Source of the DNA: CAKSEI01 sp964403505
Lineage (GTDB): Bacteria; Bacillota; Clostridia; Oscillospirales; CAG-272
Assembly: GCA_964403505.1 (NCBI GenBank)
Contig: CAYOFP010000003.1
Coordinates: 66,192 to 130,191 of the forward strand
DNA: 64,000 nucleotides
Reading direction: 5' to 3'
Part shown: piece by piece, positions 33,438 through 42,186 of the stretch
How positions within the stretch are numbered: position 1 is the first letter of the stretch
Layout of the letters: each line of letters begins with the position of its first letter
The notes under the pieces: generated by a model
What the model saw: only the letters and a program-made list of their open reading frames with translations
What the model was told of the DNA's origin: nothing
Databases searched by the model: none
Translations under genes and position numbers: made by a program

Positions 33438-35078
33438 ATGACAAAAAAGAAGAAAAATCTGTTCATATCGGGAGTTTTGATACTTTCCGTTGCGAATATC
33501 GTGATAAAGGTAGTGGGACTGATGTTCAAGATCCCGCTGACCAATATTATCGGCGACAGTGGAATGGGATATTTCAACTCTGCCTATACCATATATGTAT
33601 GGTTTTATATGATAAGCACGGCAGGTCTGCCGGTCGCTGTGTCCATTATGATAAGTGAGGCAAGGGCAAAGGGAAATATTAAGGAAGTTGACCGAATATT
33701 TAATGTCACTCTTATCATGTTTCTCGTGATCGGATTTGTAGGGTCGGCGTGTATGATGCTTGGTTCAGGCGGCTTTGCTGCTTTAATAGGAAATGACGGG
33801 GCGAGGATGTCGATATTCGCCATTGCCCCGACGCTGTTCTTTATCTGTATCTCAAGTGCGATCAGGGGTTATTTTCAGGGTTATCAGCATATGGCACCCA
33901 CGGCGGTATCTCAGCTGATCGAGGCAGTCGGAAAACTGACATTCGGTATTCTTTTTGCCACATATGCCATGGGGTGCAGCTTTGCTCTGACAAAGGTGGC
34001 GGCATATGCGCTGCTCGGTATCGTGACCGCTGTATTTCTCGGCATGGTATATCTTATCATCGTGAAGGTGCGTTTTAAACCAAAGGATTTTGACGATGAG
34101 TATATCGCCAAGGCAGACGGGGCGTTGCCCGTTCGCACGAGGGGGAAGATCGCCTCTACCATTGCAAAGATCGCTATCCCGGTGACGATAAGCTCGTCGG
34201 TTATGAGTCTGACGAATCTGATCGATCTTTCGATCGTAATGCGCAGACTGCAGTCTATAGGACTTTCGCAGGCTATGTCAAACGCCATCTGGGGCAACTA
34301 TTCATCGCTTGCCGTGCCTATGTTCAATCTGCCTCCCGTTCTGATCTATCCTATATCCTATTCGCTCGTGCCGCTTTTGTCTGCACACATTGCAGACGGT
34401 AAGGAGGAAAAGGCAAGAGGCGAGATGAAAAGCGCTTTGCGTGTTTCCGCCATCATTATCCTTCCTATGGCACTTGGACTTTCGGTTATGGCAGAGCCTA
34501 TCTTAAAGCTTATGTATAACCGCAATTCTGCCGAAATGGCGGCGCCGCTGTTATCCATACTTGCACTGTCGGTATTTTTTGTCGGTATGATATCGATAAC
34601 GAATGCGATATTGCAGGCGACAAAGCATGAAAAGCTTCCTATCTTTTCCATGCTTGCAGGCGCTGTAGTAAAGATCATCACGAGCATCGTGCTCATCGGA
34701 ATACCGTCTGTCGGTATATACGGCACTCCGATCGGAACACTTTTGTGCTATGCCACGACGACGGTCATTAATTTCTTCTATTTATCAAAGTTCGTGAATA
34801 TCAGACCGAAGATACTCTCTACATTTGTGAAGCCGCTTGTAGCCGGGATCATATGCTGTATCGGCGCATTCGGTACGTTTTCCCTTGTAGCGGGATTTGT
34901 AGATGTGAATAGCGGAAGGATGGGAAATGCGCTCGCTACATTCCTTTCCATAGCGGTCGCAGGTGTCGTGTACCTCATAGCGGTGCTTCTTCTGAGGGCG
35001 CTCGATCGGGATGATATGCAGATGATACCGAAGGGTGAAAAAATATACGGAATATTACATAAAATGAAGCTCATGTGA
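33438..35078 (+). CDS. SpoVB/MurJ-type polysaccharide flippase (MOP superfamily)
   Basis: About 546 residues from the ATG at 33438, spaced correctly from GGGGTGAT; a GTG at 33429 lies inside that site. Roughly 14 transmembrane helices are visible. The N-terminus (FISGVLILSVANIVIKVVGLMFKIPLTNIIGDSGMGYFN, given here as one region) and the charged RGYFQGYQ segment match the SpoVB group of lipid-linked oligosaccharide flippases. Such proteins move lipid II or related precursors, and SpoVB acts in spore cortex formation. The neighbouring sporulation genes agree. Confidence 0.9.
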   Translation: MTKKKKNLFISGVLILSVANIVIKVVGLMFKIPLTNIIGDSGMGYFNSAYTIYVWFYMISTAGLPVAVSIMISEARAKGNIKEVDRIFNVTLIMFLVIGFVGSACMMLGSGGFAALIGNDGARMSIFAIAPTLFFICISSAIRGYFQGYQHMAPTAVSQLIEAVGKLTFGILFATYAMGCSFALTKVAAYALLGIVTAVFLGMVYLIIVKVRFKPKDFDDEYIAKADGALPVRTRGKIASTIAKIAIPVTISSSVMSLTNLIDLSIVMRRLQSIGLSQAMSNAIWGNYSSLAVPMFNLPPVLIYPISYSLVPLLSAHIADGKEEKARGEMKSALRVSAIIILPMALGLSVMAEPILKLMYNRNSAEMAAPLLSILALSVFFVGMISITNAILQATKHEKLPIFSMLAGAVVKIITSIVLIGIPSVGIYGTPIGTLLCYATTTVINFFYLSKFVNIRPKILSTFVKPLVAGIICCIGAFGTFSLVAGFVDVNSGRMGNALATFLSIAVAGVVYLIAVLLLRALDRDDMQMIPKGEKIYGILHKMKLM

Positions 35079-35087
35079 GGAAATAAA

Positions 35088-36179
35088 ATGCCGGAACAGA
35101 CAGATATCAATACAGCAAATCTGACGATAAACGAAATAAACGAACGAAAAAAGCAGGAGGAAAAGCGAAGGCGCAGGCAGAGACGCACGCACGTGATCGT
35201 AGCTCTGCTGATAGCGACTGTCATAGAGCTGCCGCTTGCATTTTTTGGCGCACGTTATTATATTGACCACAGATCCGGCGCATCGGGCGAGGTCTGCGAT
35301 TTTACGACGCCGTGGTATGAGCAGTATAATATTGTGAACCATGCTCTCGGCACGATCGACGGCAGAGTCGGCACGAACAGTAAAGAGGCTTTCATCGATA
35401 GCTATGAACGCGGCGCACGGGTCTTTGAGGCAGATCTGTGCTTGACCGCCGACGGTTATCTCGTTGTCCGTCATGATTTCACGGGTACATCGTATTATAA
35501 TCTCGAGCAAAGCGATAAAGATACCGATAACGGTGAGATAATATACGGGACATATATGCATACAAAAATATGCTATTTATATACTCCTCTCGATATCGAC
35601 GGTATGCTGGCTCTGATGGAGGAATACCCCGACACATATCTCGTCACCGATACCAAATATACCGACGAAAAAAGCGTTAAGGAGGAGTTCCGCCGTCTCA
35701 ACGAGGCAATTGAGAGAACAGGGGATAAGGAACTTTATCAAAGGATCATCGTACAGATATACAGCTTTGAAATGCTTGATTGGGTAAAGCAAACGTATAA
35801 CTGCCCGAGTGAGAATTTTATCCTGACGCTGTACCTTATGTATCCCCGCGATTATGACGATATCGGTACGTTCTGCCGTGACAACGGCATACCCATTGTC
35901 ACCATGGCAAATGAAATAGCGTATAAAGCCAATGTTTCAAAGTTGCATGATTACGGGCTGAAGGTATATACGCATACGGAAAATAAAATAAATAAAATGT
36001 TTTCTAATAAACGCTATATCGGCGTTGACGGATTTTATTCCGACTCGGTAACTCCGAGCGAGTATTTACGTGCATACAATGCGGTGTACGGCAATGATCC
36101 CGAGCTTGTATATTCCGATGAAGAGGACGAGACCCTGCCCGTAGAGACAGACCCGACCGAGGCGGAAGAAGAGGAGTAA
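35088..36179 (+). CDS. Membrane-anchored glycerophosphodiester phosphodiesterase-like protein
   Basis: A 363-residue protein. A strongly basic cytoplasmic stretch (ERKKQEEKRRRRQRR, about 20-34) precedes one transmembrane helix (about 37-57). The outer domain resembles GDPD: VNHALGTIDG ... NSKEAF (His and substrate-binding), VFEADLCLTADGYLVVRHD (metal-binding Glu-x-Asp and His). The tail is very acidic. GDPDs cleave glycerophosphodiesters or teichoic-acid-like polymers; the substrate here is open. Confidence 0.82.
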   Translation: MPEQTDINTANLTINEINERKKQEEKRRRRQRRTHVIVALLIATVIELPLAFFGARYYIDHRSGASGEVCDFTTPWYEQYNIVNHALGTIDGRVGTNSKEAFIDSYERGARVFEADLCLTADGYLVVRHDFTGTSYYNLEQSDKDTDNGEIIYGTYMHTKICYLYTPLDIDGMLALMEEYPDTYLVTDTKYTDEKSVKEEFRRLNEAIERTGDKELYQRIIVQIYSFEMLDWVKQTYNCPSENFILTLYLMYPRDYDDIGTFCRDNGIPIVTMANEIAYKANVSKLHDYGLKVYTHTENKINKMFSNKRYIGVDGFYSDSVTPSEYLRAYNAVYGNDPELVYSDEEDETLPVETDPTEAEEEE

Positions 36180-36182
36180 AAA

Positions 36183-36425
36183 ATGAGACTTGATAAGTAT
36201 TTAAAGGTTTCGAGAATAATAAAGCGCCGTACAGTCGCAAACGAGGCGTGCGATACCTCCCATGTCACTGTGAACGGCAGACCTGCAAAGGCGTCTTACG
36301 ATGTAAAGGAAAACGATGAGATCGCCGTGACATTCGGTCAGAGGACACTTCGTGTGCGTGTATTATCGGTAAAGGAGCATGCGCTGAAAAGCGAAGCCGG
36401 TGAGATGTATGAGGTCATAGAATAA
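36183..36425 (+). CDS. rqcP: S4-domain RNA-binding protein RqcP
   Basis: An 80-residue single S4 domain: MRLDKYLKVSRIIKRR and HVTVNGRPAKASYDVKENDEI. This is the Hsp15/YabO type, which in Bacillus acts as RqcP in ribosome quality control with RqcH. It sits just before yabP and yabQ, the same order as in Bacillus and many Clostridia. Confidence 0.92.
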   Translation: MRLDKYLKVSRIIKRRTVANEACDTSHVTVNGRPAKASYDVKENDEIAVTFGQRTLRVRVLSVKEHALKSEAGEMYEVIE

Positions 36426-36465
36426 TAAACGCTCGCATATATTCTCTTTGAGGGAGTGTGTATAC

Positions 36466-36732
36466 ATGAGTGAAGAGAGAATAACAGTACCGCACAACGT
36501 AACATTGCATGACAGAGAGAGTATGTCTCTGACGGGTGTGAATGAGGTCGTCAGCTATGATGAGGAAGGGGCGATCTTCGATACATCGCTCGGGCGGTTG
36601 TGCATAGACGGCAGTGGAATCCAGCTGACACGCCTTGATCTCGGCAGGAACGAGGCTGATATAACGGGAAAAATAAACGCCCTTGCGTATATCGATAAAA
36701 AGCAGAGTAAAGGATTTTTCGGTAGAAGATAG
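36466..36732 (+). CDS. yabP: Sporulation protein YabP
   Basis: About 88 residues from the ATG at 36466, 9 nt after AGGGAG; a TTG at 36448 lies upstream of that site and is rejected. HNVTLHDRESMSLTGVNEVVSYD is characteristic of YabP/YqfC proteins. YabP is needed for spore coat or cortex development. It shares its last base with the yabQ start codon. Confidence 0.92.
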   Translation: MSEERITVPHNVTLHDRESMSLTGVNEVVSYDEEGAIFDTSLGRLCIDGSGIQLTRLDLGRNEADITGKINALAYIDKKQSKGFFGRR

Positions 36733-37259
36733 TGGATATCACAGATTCTCAGATCGTTGTATTATCTGTATATTCGCTCTGTCTCGGTGTGTTTTTGGGT
36801 ATATGCTATTTTGTGTTTACCTTTGTGCGTTTGGTGTTGACGCCGTCTTTTGCGGCGGGGGTCAGGAGGCAGTTCTACTCAGATGTCGTGATATTTGTCT
36901 TTGATATTGCGTACGCCTTATTTTCTTCGTGTTGTGTTGCGCTTTTGTTTTTCGGAGCGAATAACGGCAGGATACGGCTTTTGGGTTTAGGCGGATGTGC
37001 GCTCGGTTTTGCGCTGTGGCATTTTATCGCAGGGCGCGGGCTGATCCGTGCGGCGAGAAAGCTCGTTTATCTTGTGCGGCGTATTTTGAAGAAGATCTTT
37101 ATGCATACGGCCGTTCCCGTTTTCCGTTTTGTCACGGAGCCGTTCCAATGGGTATGGCATGACACAAAAACGGATATAGCCAAAAGAAAAGAGCAGAGCA
37201 AAAAGAAGAAAAAGACTAAAAAGAAAAAAGAAACAGGAAACGATGCGTTTTCGATCTGA
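36732..37259 (+). CDS. yabQ: Sporulation membrane protein YabQ
   Basis: A 175-residue protein with four to five hydrophobic helices in the first 115 residues and a very basic Lys-rich tail near the C-terminus. Position, topology and segments such as FVFDIAYALF match YabQ, a spore cortex protein. It starts with GTG overlapping yabP. Confidence 0.85.
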   Translation: MDITDSQIVVLSVYSLCLGVFLGICYFVFTFVRLVLTPSFAAGVRRQFYSDVVIFVFDIAYALFSSCCVALLFFGANNGRIRLLGLGGCALGFALWHFIAGRGLIRAARKLVYLVRRILKKIFMHTAVPVFRFVTEPFQWVWHDTKTDIAKRKEQSKKKKKTKKKKETGNDAFSI

Positions 37260-37260
37260 C

Positions 37261-37289
37261 TTGACCTGTGACGCATCGGGAGTTATAAT
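37261..37289 (+). promoter_or_regulatory. Internal promoter of divIC
   Basis: TTGACC at 37261-37266, a 17-bp spacer and a perfect TATAAT at 37284-37289. Transcription would start about 10 nt before the ATG of divIC. It lets divIC be expressed in vegetative cells independently of yabP-yabQ. Confidence 0.85.
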
Positions 37290-37305
37290 ATAATAAGGTG
37301 ATAAA

Positions 37306-37575
37306 ATGAAAAACTGGAATTTTTTTGTTAAGCTTGCGGTGATATTTTTCATCGTATTCGGCGTAATAACTATAGTTCGATTGAGACTTCAGATATCCGG
37401 CCTCGAGGATAATGTCGAAAGTGCGAGTGCGCAGATAGCGGAGCTTAGTGACGATATCGATGCGTTGCTTGAGGAGATAGAAGAGCCGGTCGATGAGGAT
37501 TATATCAAGCGTGTGGCGCGGGATAATCTGAATTATCACCTGCCGAATGAGATCGTTTTTTACAACGACAGATAA
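37306..37575 (+). CDS. divIC: Cell division protein DivIC (FtsB-like)
   Basis: An 89-residue bitopic protein: a short cytoplasmic N-terminus, one transmembrane helix (about 9-25), then a coiled coil (about 28-65) and the conserved DEDYIKRVARDNLNYHLPNE end. It works with DivIB and FtsL at the septum. Its place after yabQ matches Bacillus subtilis. Confidence 0.92.
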   Translation: MKNWNFFVKLAVIFFIVFGVITIVRLRLQISGLEDNVESASAQIAELSDDIDALLEEIEEPVDEDYIKRVARDNLNYHLPNEIVFYNDR

Positions 37576-37595
37576 AGCGAACGGGAAGTTATAAA

Positions 37596-38441
37596 ATGAG
37601 AGAGATTAATGCAAAAGAGATAACCGAAAAGGTAAAAGAACTTTTTATAAAGGCGAATTATACCCTGCCTGACGATGCGTGCGTACTTATCGATCAGGCG
37701 TATGAGAGAGAGGGCTTTCCTCTTGCAAAGGAGATACTCGGCAAAATGAGGGAGAATCTCGATGCGGCAAAGGAGATGAATGTCCCCATATGCCAGGATA
37801 CCGGCATGGCGGTCGTTTTTGCCGAGGTTGGACAAGATGTCCATATCACAGGCGGAGATTTTGAGAATGCGATCCATGAGGGCGTAAGAGGGGCGTATAC
37901 AGAGGGCTATCTGCGTAAAAGCGTCGTGCGCGATCCACTTTTCGATCGGAAAAATACCGGCGATAATACGCCTGCCGTCATCCATACCCGTATCGTACCG
38001 GGCGATAAGATCAGGCTGACCGCACTGCCGAAGGGGTTCGGCAGCGAGAATATGAGCTCGCTTAAGATGTTTACCCCATCCGCTACACGTGAGGATATTA
38101 TCGATTTCGTGTGCGATACCCTCAAGCGTGCGGGCGGAAATCCCTGTCCGCCCGTAACAGTCGGTGTCGGTATCGGCGGCACGTTTGACTATGTGACCGA
38201 GCTTGCAAAAAAAGCGCTGGCACGTCCGTGCGATATGCCGAATCCCGATCCGGCATATGCTGATATGGAGAGGGAGATACTCGAGCGCCTGAATGAACAG
38301 GGCGTCGGTCCGCAGGGCTTTGGCGGCGATACGAGTGCGCTGAGCTGTAATATAGAGACATATCCTACGCATATCGCAGGACTTCCTGTCGCAGTAAATG
38401 TGAATTGTCATGTCATACGCCATATGTGCGCAACGATATGA
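37596..38441 (+). CDS. Class I fumarate hydratase, alpha subunit (beta partner not adjacent)
   Basis: A 281-residue protein matching the N-terminal half of class I, [4Fe-4S]-dependent fumarases. Cluster and active-site segments are ICQDTGMAVVF, GNPCPPVTVGVGIGG and YPTHIAGLPVAVNVNCH. In two-subunit enzymes the beta subunit gene normally follows directly. Here the next gene is xpt after 200 bp, with no beta subunit anywhere in the window. L(+)-tartrate dehydratase alpha is closely related and cannot be excluded. Confidence 0.9.
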   Translation: MREINAKEITEKVKELFIKANYTLPDDACVLIDQAYEREGFPLAKEILGKMRENLDAAKEMNVPICQDTGMAVVFAEVGQDVHITGGDFENAIHEGVRGAYTEGYLRKSVVRDPLFDRKNTGDNTPAVIHTRIVPGDKIRLTALPKGFGSENMSSLKMFTPSATREDIIDFVCDTLKRAGGNPCPPVTVGVGIGGTFDYVTELAKKALARPCDMPNPDPAYADMEREILERLNEQGVGPQGFGGDTSALSCNIETYPTHIAGLPVAVNVNCHVIRHMCATI

Positions 38442-38500
38442 CAAAAAATGCAGATGTATATTTTTATTTGAACATTTTCGATTTTTTTGTAAATATTTCA

Positions 38501-38529
38501 TTGACACAAAAGGCAATATGTGATAAACT
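38501..38529 (+). promoter_or_regulatory. Promoter of xpt
   Basis: Perfect TTGACA (38501-38506), a 17-bp spacer and TAAACT (38524-38529), giving a leader of about 105 nt before xpt. Confidence 0.85.
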
Positions 38530-38535
38530 ACATAC

Positions 38536-38636
38536 ATAAATTATCATATATTGTTGTTGGTATATTTCCGATCGTTGTGTCATTTGGAAAGTTATCGCAG
38601 CAGGCATTTGTAAGGAATGCCTGTTTGTTATTTTAA
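38536..38636 (+). promoter_or_regulatory. xpt leader with attenuator hairpin and a PurBox-like site
   Basis: The leader ends with a terminator-like hairpin (CAGGCATT, 7-nt loop, AATGCCTG, then TTTGTTATTTT; about 38600-38636) directly before the xpt start. ATTTCCGATCGTT at 38564-38576 matches 11 of 13 positions of the Bacillus PurBox AWWWCCGAACWWT. I could not fit the standard purine riboswitch aptamer. Some purine-dependent control is likely; the mechanism is unclear. Confidence 0.5.
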
Positions 38637-38641
38637 CGGAT

Positions 38642-39211
38642 ATGAAAGCATTAGAAGAAAGAATATTGAGTGACGGCTTGGTGCTTCCCGGCGAAGTGCT
38701 GAAGGTCGCATCGTTTTTTAATGTAAATATTGATACCGGTCTTATGATGGACATGGGGCGTGAGATTGCAAGTCTCTATGACGGGTACGGCGTCACGAAG
38801 ATACTGACGGTAGAGGCGTCGGGCATTGCGCTTGCGCTTGCGGCGGCAAGTTATCTCGGTGTTCCCTTTGTTTTTGCGAAAAAGCACGCCTCGGATAATA
38901 TTGACGGCGAGATGTATGTATCCCGGGTTCACTCGTATACTCACGGTAACGATAATAATATTGTCGTGCCGGCCGCGTTTATTTCTCCCGAGGATAAGGT
39001 GCTCGTAGTCGATGATTTCTTAGCTCTCGGCAATGCACTGCACGGTATGATGGATATCGTGTCCCAGTCGGGCGCAGAACTCGTCGGATGTGCTATCGGT
39101 ATTGAGAAGGGCTATCAGGGCGGCGGAGATGCGCTCCGCGCAAAAGGAATCAGGGTCGAGAGCCTTGCGCTGATAGATTCAATGAAAGACGGAAAGATAA
39201 CTTTCCGCTGA
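38642..39211 (+). CDS. xpt: Xanthine phosphoribosyltransferase
   Basis: A 189-residue enzyme of family length. The N-terminus (MKALEERILSDG, VLKVASFFNVNIDTGLM) and the PRPP-binding loop VLVVDDFLALGNALHGM (about 120-136) are typical. It converts xanthine and PRPP to XMP in purine salvage. Directly downstream are a BmpA-type lipoprotein and a nucleoside ABC transporter, so this region imports and salvages purines. Confidence 0.96.
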   Translation: MKALEERILSDGLVLPGEVLKVASFFNVNIDTGLMMDMGREIASLYDGYGVTKILTVEASGIALALAAASYLGVPFVFAKKHASDNIDGEMYVSRVHSYTHGNDNNIVVPAAFISPEDKVLVVDDFLALGNALHGMMDIVSQSGAELVGCAIGIEKGYQGGGDALRAKGIRVESLALIDSMKDGKITFR

Positions 39212-39260
39212 TATGGATGTGTAAAAAAATTACATAAAAAAACACATGGAGGAACACACA

Positions 39261-40553
39261 ATGAAAAAGATTTTAGCACTTCTTCTCGCTGTTGTTATGG
39301 TTTTCGCTCTCGTTGCATGTGCATCTGAGCCCAAAACTGACGACCAAGGGAAGGACACGCCCAAGGGCGAGAGCGCAGAGGTACTGCCCCGCGCTGAGAT
39401 CAAGGGAACAGTTGAGATTCCCGAGGACTTCAAGATCGGTATGATCTGCCTGCACGACGAGAACTCTACGTATGATAATAACTTCATACAGGCTCTCAAG
39501 AGCGTACAGAAGGGTCTCGGCCTTTCCGACGATCAGGTCATCATCGTAACAGGCATCGGCGAGGACAGCAAATGCTATGATACAGCAGTTGACCTTGCAA
39601 AGAACAAGGGATGCAAGGTTATCTTTGCAGACTCCTTCGGTCATGAGTCATTCATGAAGCAGGCAGCTGAAGAATATCCTGACGTTCAGTTCTGCCACGC
39701 TACCGGTACGTCGTCAAAGATCGCCGGTATCGATAACTTCCACAATGCATTCGCATCCATCTATGAGGGCAGATACATCGCAGGTATCGCTGCAGGTCTT
39801 AAGCTCAACGAGATGATCGAGGCAGGCAAGATCAAGGCTGAAGAGGCTGTGATCGGCTATGTCGGCGCATTCACATATGCAGAGGTTATTTCCGGTATGA
39901 CATCCTTCTTCCTCGGCGCACGCTCTGTTTGCGAGAGCGCTACAATGAAGGTTCGTTATACAGGTTCTTGGTATGACCAGGCGAAGGAGCAGGAGGCTGC
40001 AACAGCTCTGATCGAGAACGATAAGTGCGTACTGATCAGCCAGCACGCTGACTCTCTCGGCGCTCCGACGGCTTGCGAGCTCGCAGGCGTACCGAACGTA
40101 TCTTACAACGGAAGCACATATTCCGCAGGTGAGAATACATTTATCGTATCTTCTGCTATCAACTGGGCACCTTACTTCCAGTACATCGTTGAGAGCACCG
40201 TTAAGGGCGAGGCATTCGACACCGACTGGTGCGGAGACATCGCTACAAACTCTGTTGTTATCAGTGGTGTAAACCAGAATGTAATGGCTGAGGGTACGAT
40301 CGAGAAGATGAACGAAGCGATCGAAGGCTTTAAGGCAGGAACGCTCAAGGTATTCGATACTTCTAAGTTCACGGTAGAAGGCAAGAAGCTCGACGAGTAT
40401 CTTGCAGACGTTGACGGCGACTTCACGGGCGAAACAAATGTAATCCATGACGGTTACTTTGACGAGTCCAATGCAAAGGATTTCCGTTCTGCTCCGTACT
40501 TCGACATCATTATCGACGGTGTTGAAAACCTGAACGTCAACTTCGGCGACTAA
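39261..40553 (+). CDS. BMP-family nucleoside-binding lipoprotein
   Basis: About 430 residues from the ATG at 39261; an ATG at 39246 contains the ribosome binding site itself and is rejected. The signal peptide ends at the lipobox LVAC (Cys20). The mature protein has IGMICLHDENSTYDNNF, GCKVIFADSFGHE and AGIAAGLKL, typical of the BmpA/Med family that binds purine nucleosides. It is the receptor for the ABC transporter that follows. A strong hairpin after it probably reduces read-through. Confidence 0.94.
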   Translation: MKKILALLLAVVMVFALVACASEPKTDDQGKDTPKGESAEVLPRAEIKGTVEIPEDFKIGMICLHDENSTYDNNFIQALKSVQKGLGLSDDQVIIVTGIGEDSKCYDTAVDLAKNKGCKVIFADSFGHESFMKQAAEEYPDVQFCHATGTSSKIAGIDNFHNAFASIYEGRYIAGIAAGLKLNEMIEAGKIKAEEAVIGYVGAFTYAEVISGMTSFFLGARSVCESATMKVRYTGSWYDQAKEQEAATALIENDKCVLISQHADSLGAPTACELAGVPNVSYNGSTYSAGENTFIVSSAINWAPYFQYIVESTVKGEAFDTDWCGDIATNSVVISGVNQNVMAEGTIEKMNEAIEGFKAGTLKVFDTSKFTVEGKKLDEYLADVDGDFTGETNVIHDGYFDESNAKDFRSAPYFDIIIDGVENLNVNFGD

Positions 40554-40565
40554 TAGGTCTATATT

Positions 40566-40600
40566 AAGGCGGGGCATATCGGCCCCGCCTTATCTTCTTT
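40566..40600 (+). terminator. Partial terminator between the lipoprotein and ABC genes
   Basis: AAGGCGGGGC (40566-40575) pairs with GCCCCGCCTT (40582-40591), followed by the broken T-tract ATCTTCTTTT. Such hairpins allow much more receptor than transporter to be made. Confidence 0.75.
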
Positions 40601-40623
40601 TAATAAGCAGTTAAAAATGCGCG

Positions 40624-42186
40624 ATGTCACAGAATGGAGAAAAGCCTGTGGATAAAAGTGTTGCAATAGAATTAAAAAATATTACCAAGACATTCGGAAG
40701 TGTCGTAGCCAATAATAACGTTTCATTAAAGCTCAGACGCGGCGAGATTATGGCGATACTCGGCGAGAACGGAAGCGGAAAGACAACGCTGATGAATATG
40801 ATATCGGGAATATACTATCCCGACTCCGGAAATATCTTAGTGAACGGAGAGGAAGTTGTCATTCGCTCGCCGAAGGATGCATTTGACCTGAAAATAGGTA
40901 TGATCCACCAACATTTCAAACTCGTGGATCTTTTTACAGCCACCGAAAATATAGTTCTCGGTCTCGAAGATGAGAAAAGATACGATCTCAAGGGCAGTGC
41001 CGCAAGAATCAAAGAAATAAGTGAGCAATACGGTTTTGATATTGATCCGAATAAGAAAATTTATGCGATGTCGGTCTCAGAAAAGCAGACGGTTGAGATA
41101 ATCAAGGTGCTGTACAGGGGCGCAGATATACTTATCCTCGATGAGCCGACAGCCGTGCTTACCCCTCAGGAAACACAAAAGCTTTTTGCTATTCTCCGCA
41201 GGATGCGTGACGACGGAAAGGCGATCATCATTATAACGCATAAGCTGAATGAGGTCATGGCGATTTCTGATGAGGTCGCCGTACTTCGTAAGGGCGAGTA
41301 TATCGCCACGGTAAAAACACCGGAAACGAACGAAAACGAGCTTACCGAGATGATGGTCGGTAAGAAGATCAGTCTGAACATAGACCGTACGATGCCAAAT
41401 GATCCCCGTGCCGTGCTTGAGATAAAGCATATCAACTGCCTGAGCCGTGAAGGGGTCAAGCTCCTTGACGATGTTTCTTTCGTTGCACGCAGCGGAGAGA
41501 TACTCGGTATTGCGGGAATTGCAGGCAGCGGTCAGCGTGAGCTTCTCGAGGCGGTTGCGGGACTTCAGCATATTGAGGACGGCGAGATCCTGTATTATGA
41601 CCATGCAAATTCAAAGGTTGAAAATCTCCGTGATAAGACGCCGATGCAGATACGGTCTTTGGGCGTCCGCCTGTCGTTCGTGCCCGAGGACAGACTCGGC
41701 ATGGGACTGATCGGCAATATGGACATCGTAGACAATATGATGCTCCGCTCCTACCGAAAAGGAAAGACGGCATTTTTACAGAGAAAAGCGCCGAAAGACC
41801 TTGCCACAAAGATAATCAACGATCTACAGGTCGTGACTCCGGCGGCGACGACGCCGGTGCGCAGACTGTCGGGCGGTAATATACAGAAGGTGCTTGTCGG
41901 ACGTGAGATATCGTCATCGCCCACGGTGCTGATGGTGGCGTATCCCGTGCGGGGACTCGATATCAATTCTTCATATACCATATACAACCTGCTCAACGAA
42001 CAAAAGGATAAGGGGGTCGCCGTGATCTTCGTCGGCGAAGACCTTGATGTGTTGATCGAGCTGTGTGACCGTATCATGGTCATCGGCGGAGGCAGGATAT
42101 CCGGTATCGTCGACGGACGCAATACCACAAAAGAAGAGATCGGACTGTTAATGACAAAGAATGTAAGGGGGGAACCCAATGAGTAA
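40624..42186 (+). CDS. Nucleoside ABC transporter, ATP-binding protein (NupO-like, two ATPase domains)
   Basis: A 520-residue tandem ATPase. Domain 1 has GENGSGKTT (Walker A, about 49-57), the signature in MSVSEKQTVEI (degenerate) and LILDEPTAVLTPQE. Domain 2 has GIAGSGQRELL (degenerate Walker A), the signature LSGGNIQKV and MVAYPVRGLD. This asymmetry is normal for RbsA/NupO proteins. Translation may start at the ATG 40624 or at GTG 40648, which has a better GGAG site. It powers import with the two permeases that follow. Confidence 0.94.
   Translation: MSQNGEKPVDKSVAIELKNITKTFGSVVANNNVSLKLRRGEIMAILGENGSGKTTLMNMISGIYYPDSGNILVNGEEVVIRSPKDAFDLKIGMIHQHFKLVDLFTATENIVLGLEDEKRYDLKGSAARIKEISEQYGFDIDPNKKIYAMSVSEKQTVEIIKVLYRGADILILDEPTAVLTPQETQKLFAILRRMRDDGKAIIIITHKLNEVMAISDEVAVLRKGEYIATVKTPETNENELTEMMVGKKISLNIDRTMPNDPRAVLEIKHINCLSREGVKLLDDVSFVARSGEILGIAGIAGSGQRELLEAVAGLQHIEDGEILYYDHANSKVENLRDKTPMQIRSLGVRLSFVPEDRLGMGLIGNMDIVDNMMLRSYRKGKTAFLQRKAPKDLATKIINDLQVVTPAATTPVRRLSGGNIQKVLVGREISSSPTVLMVAYPVRGLDINSSYTIYNLLNEQKDKGVAVIFVGEDLDVLIELCDRIMVIGGGRISGIVDGRNTTKEEIGLLMTKNVRGEPNE

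Noticed and set aside
38536..38641. Purine riboswitch upstream of xpt
   Set aside because: The conserved three-way-junction sequence could not be found; only a terminator-like hairpin and a PurBox-like motif are visible.
40566..40600. Full terminator separating two operons
   Set aside because: The T-tract is interrupted and no promoter was found before the ATPase gene, so partial read-through is more likely.
41900..41980. Defective second ATPase domain in the nucleoside ABC protein
   Set aside because: The changed Walker motifs are normal for the second domain of this tandem family.
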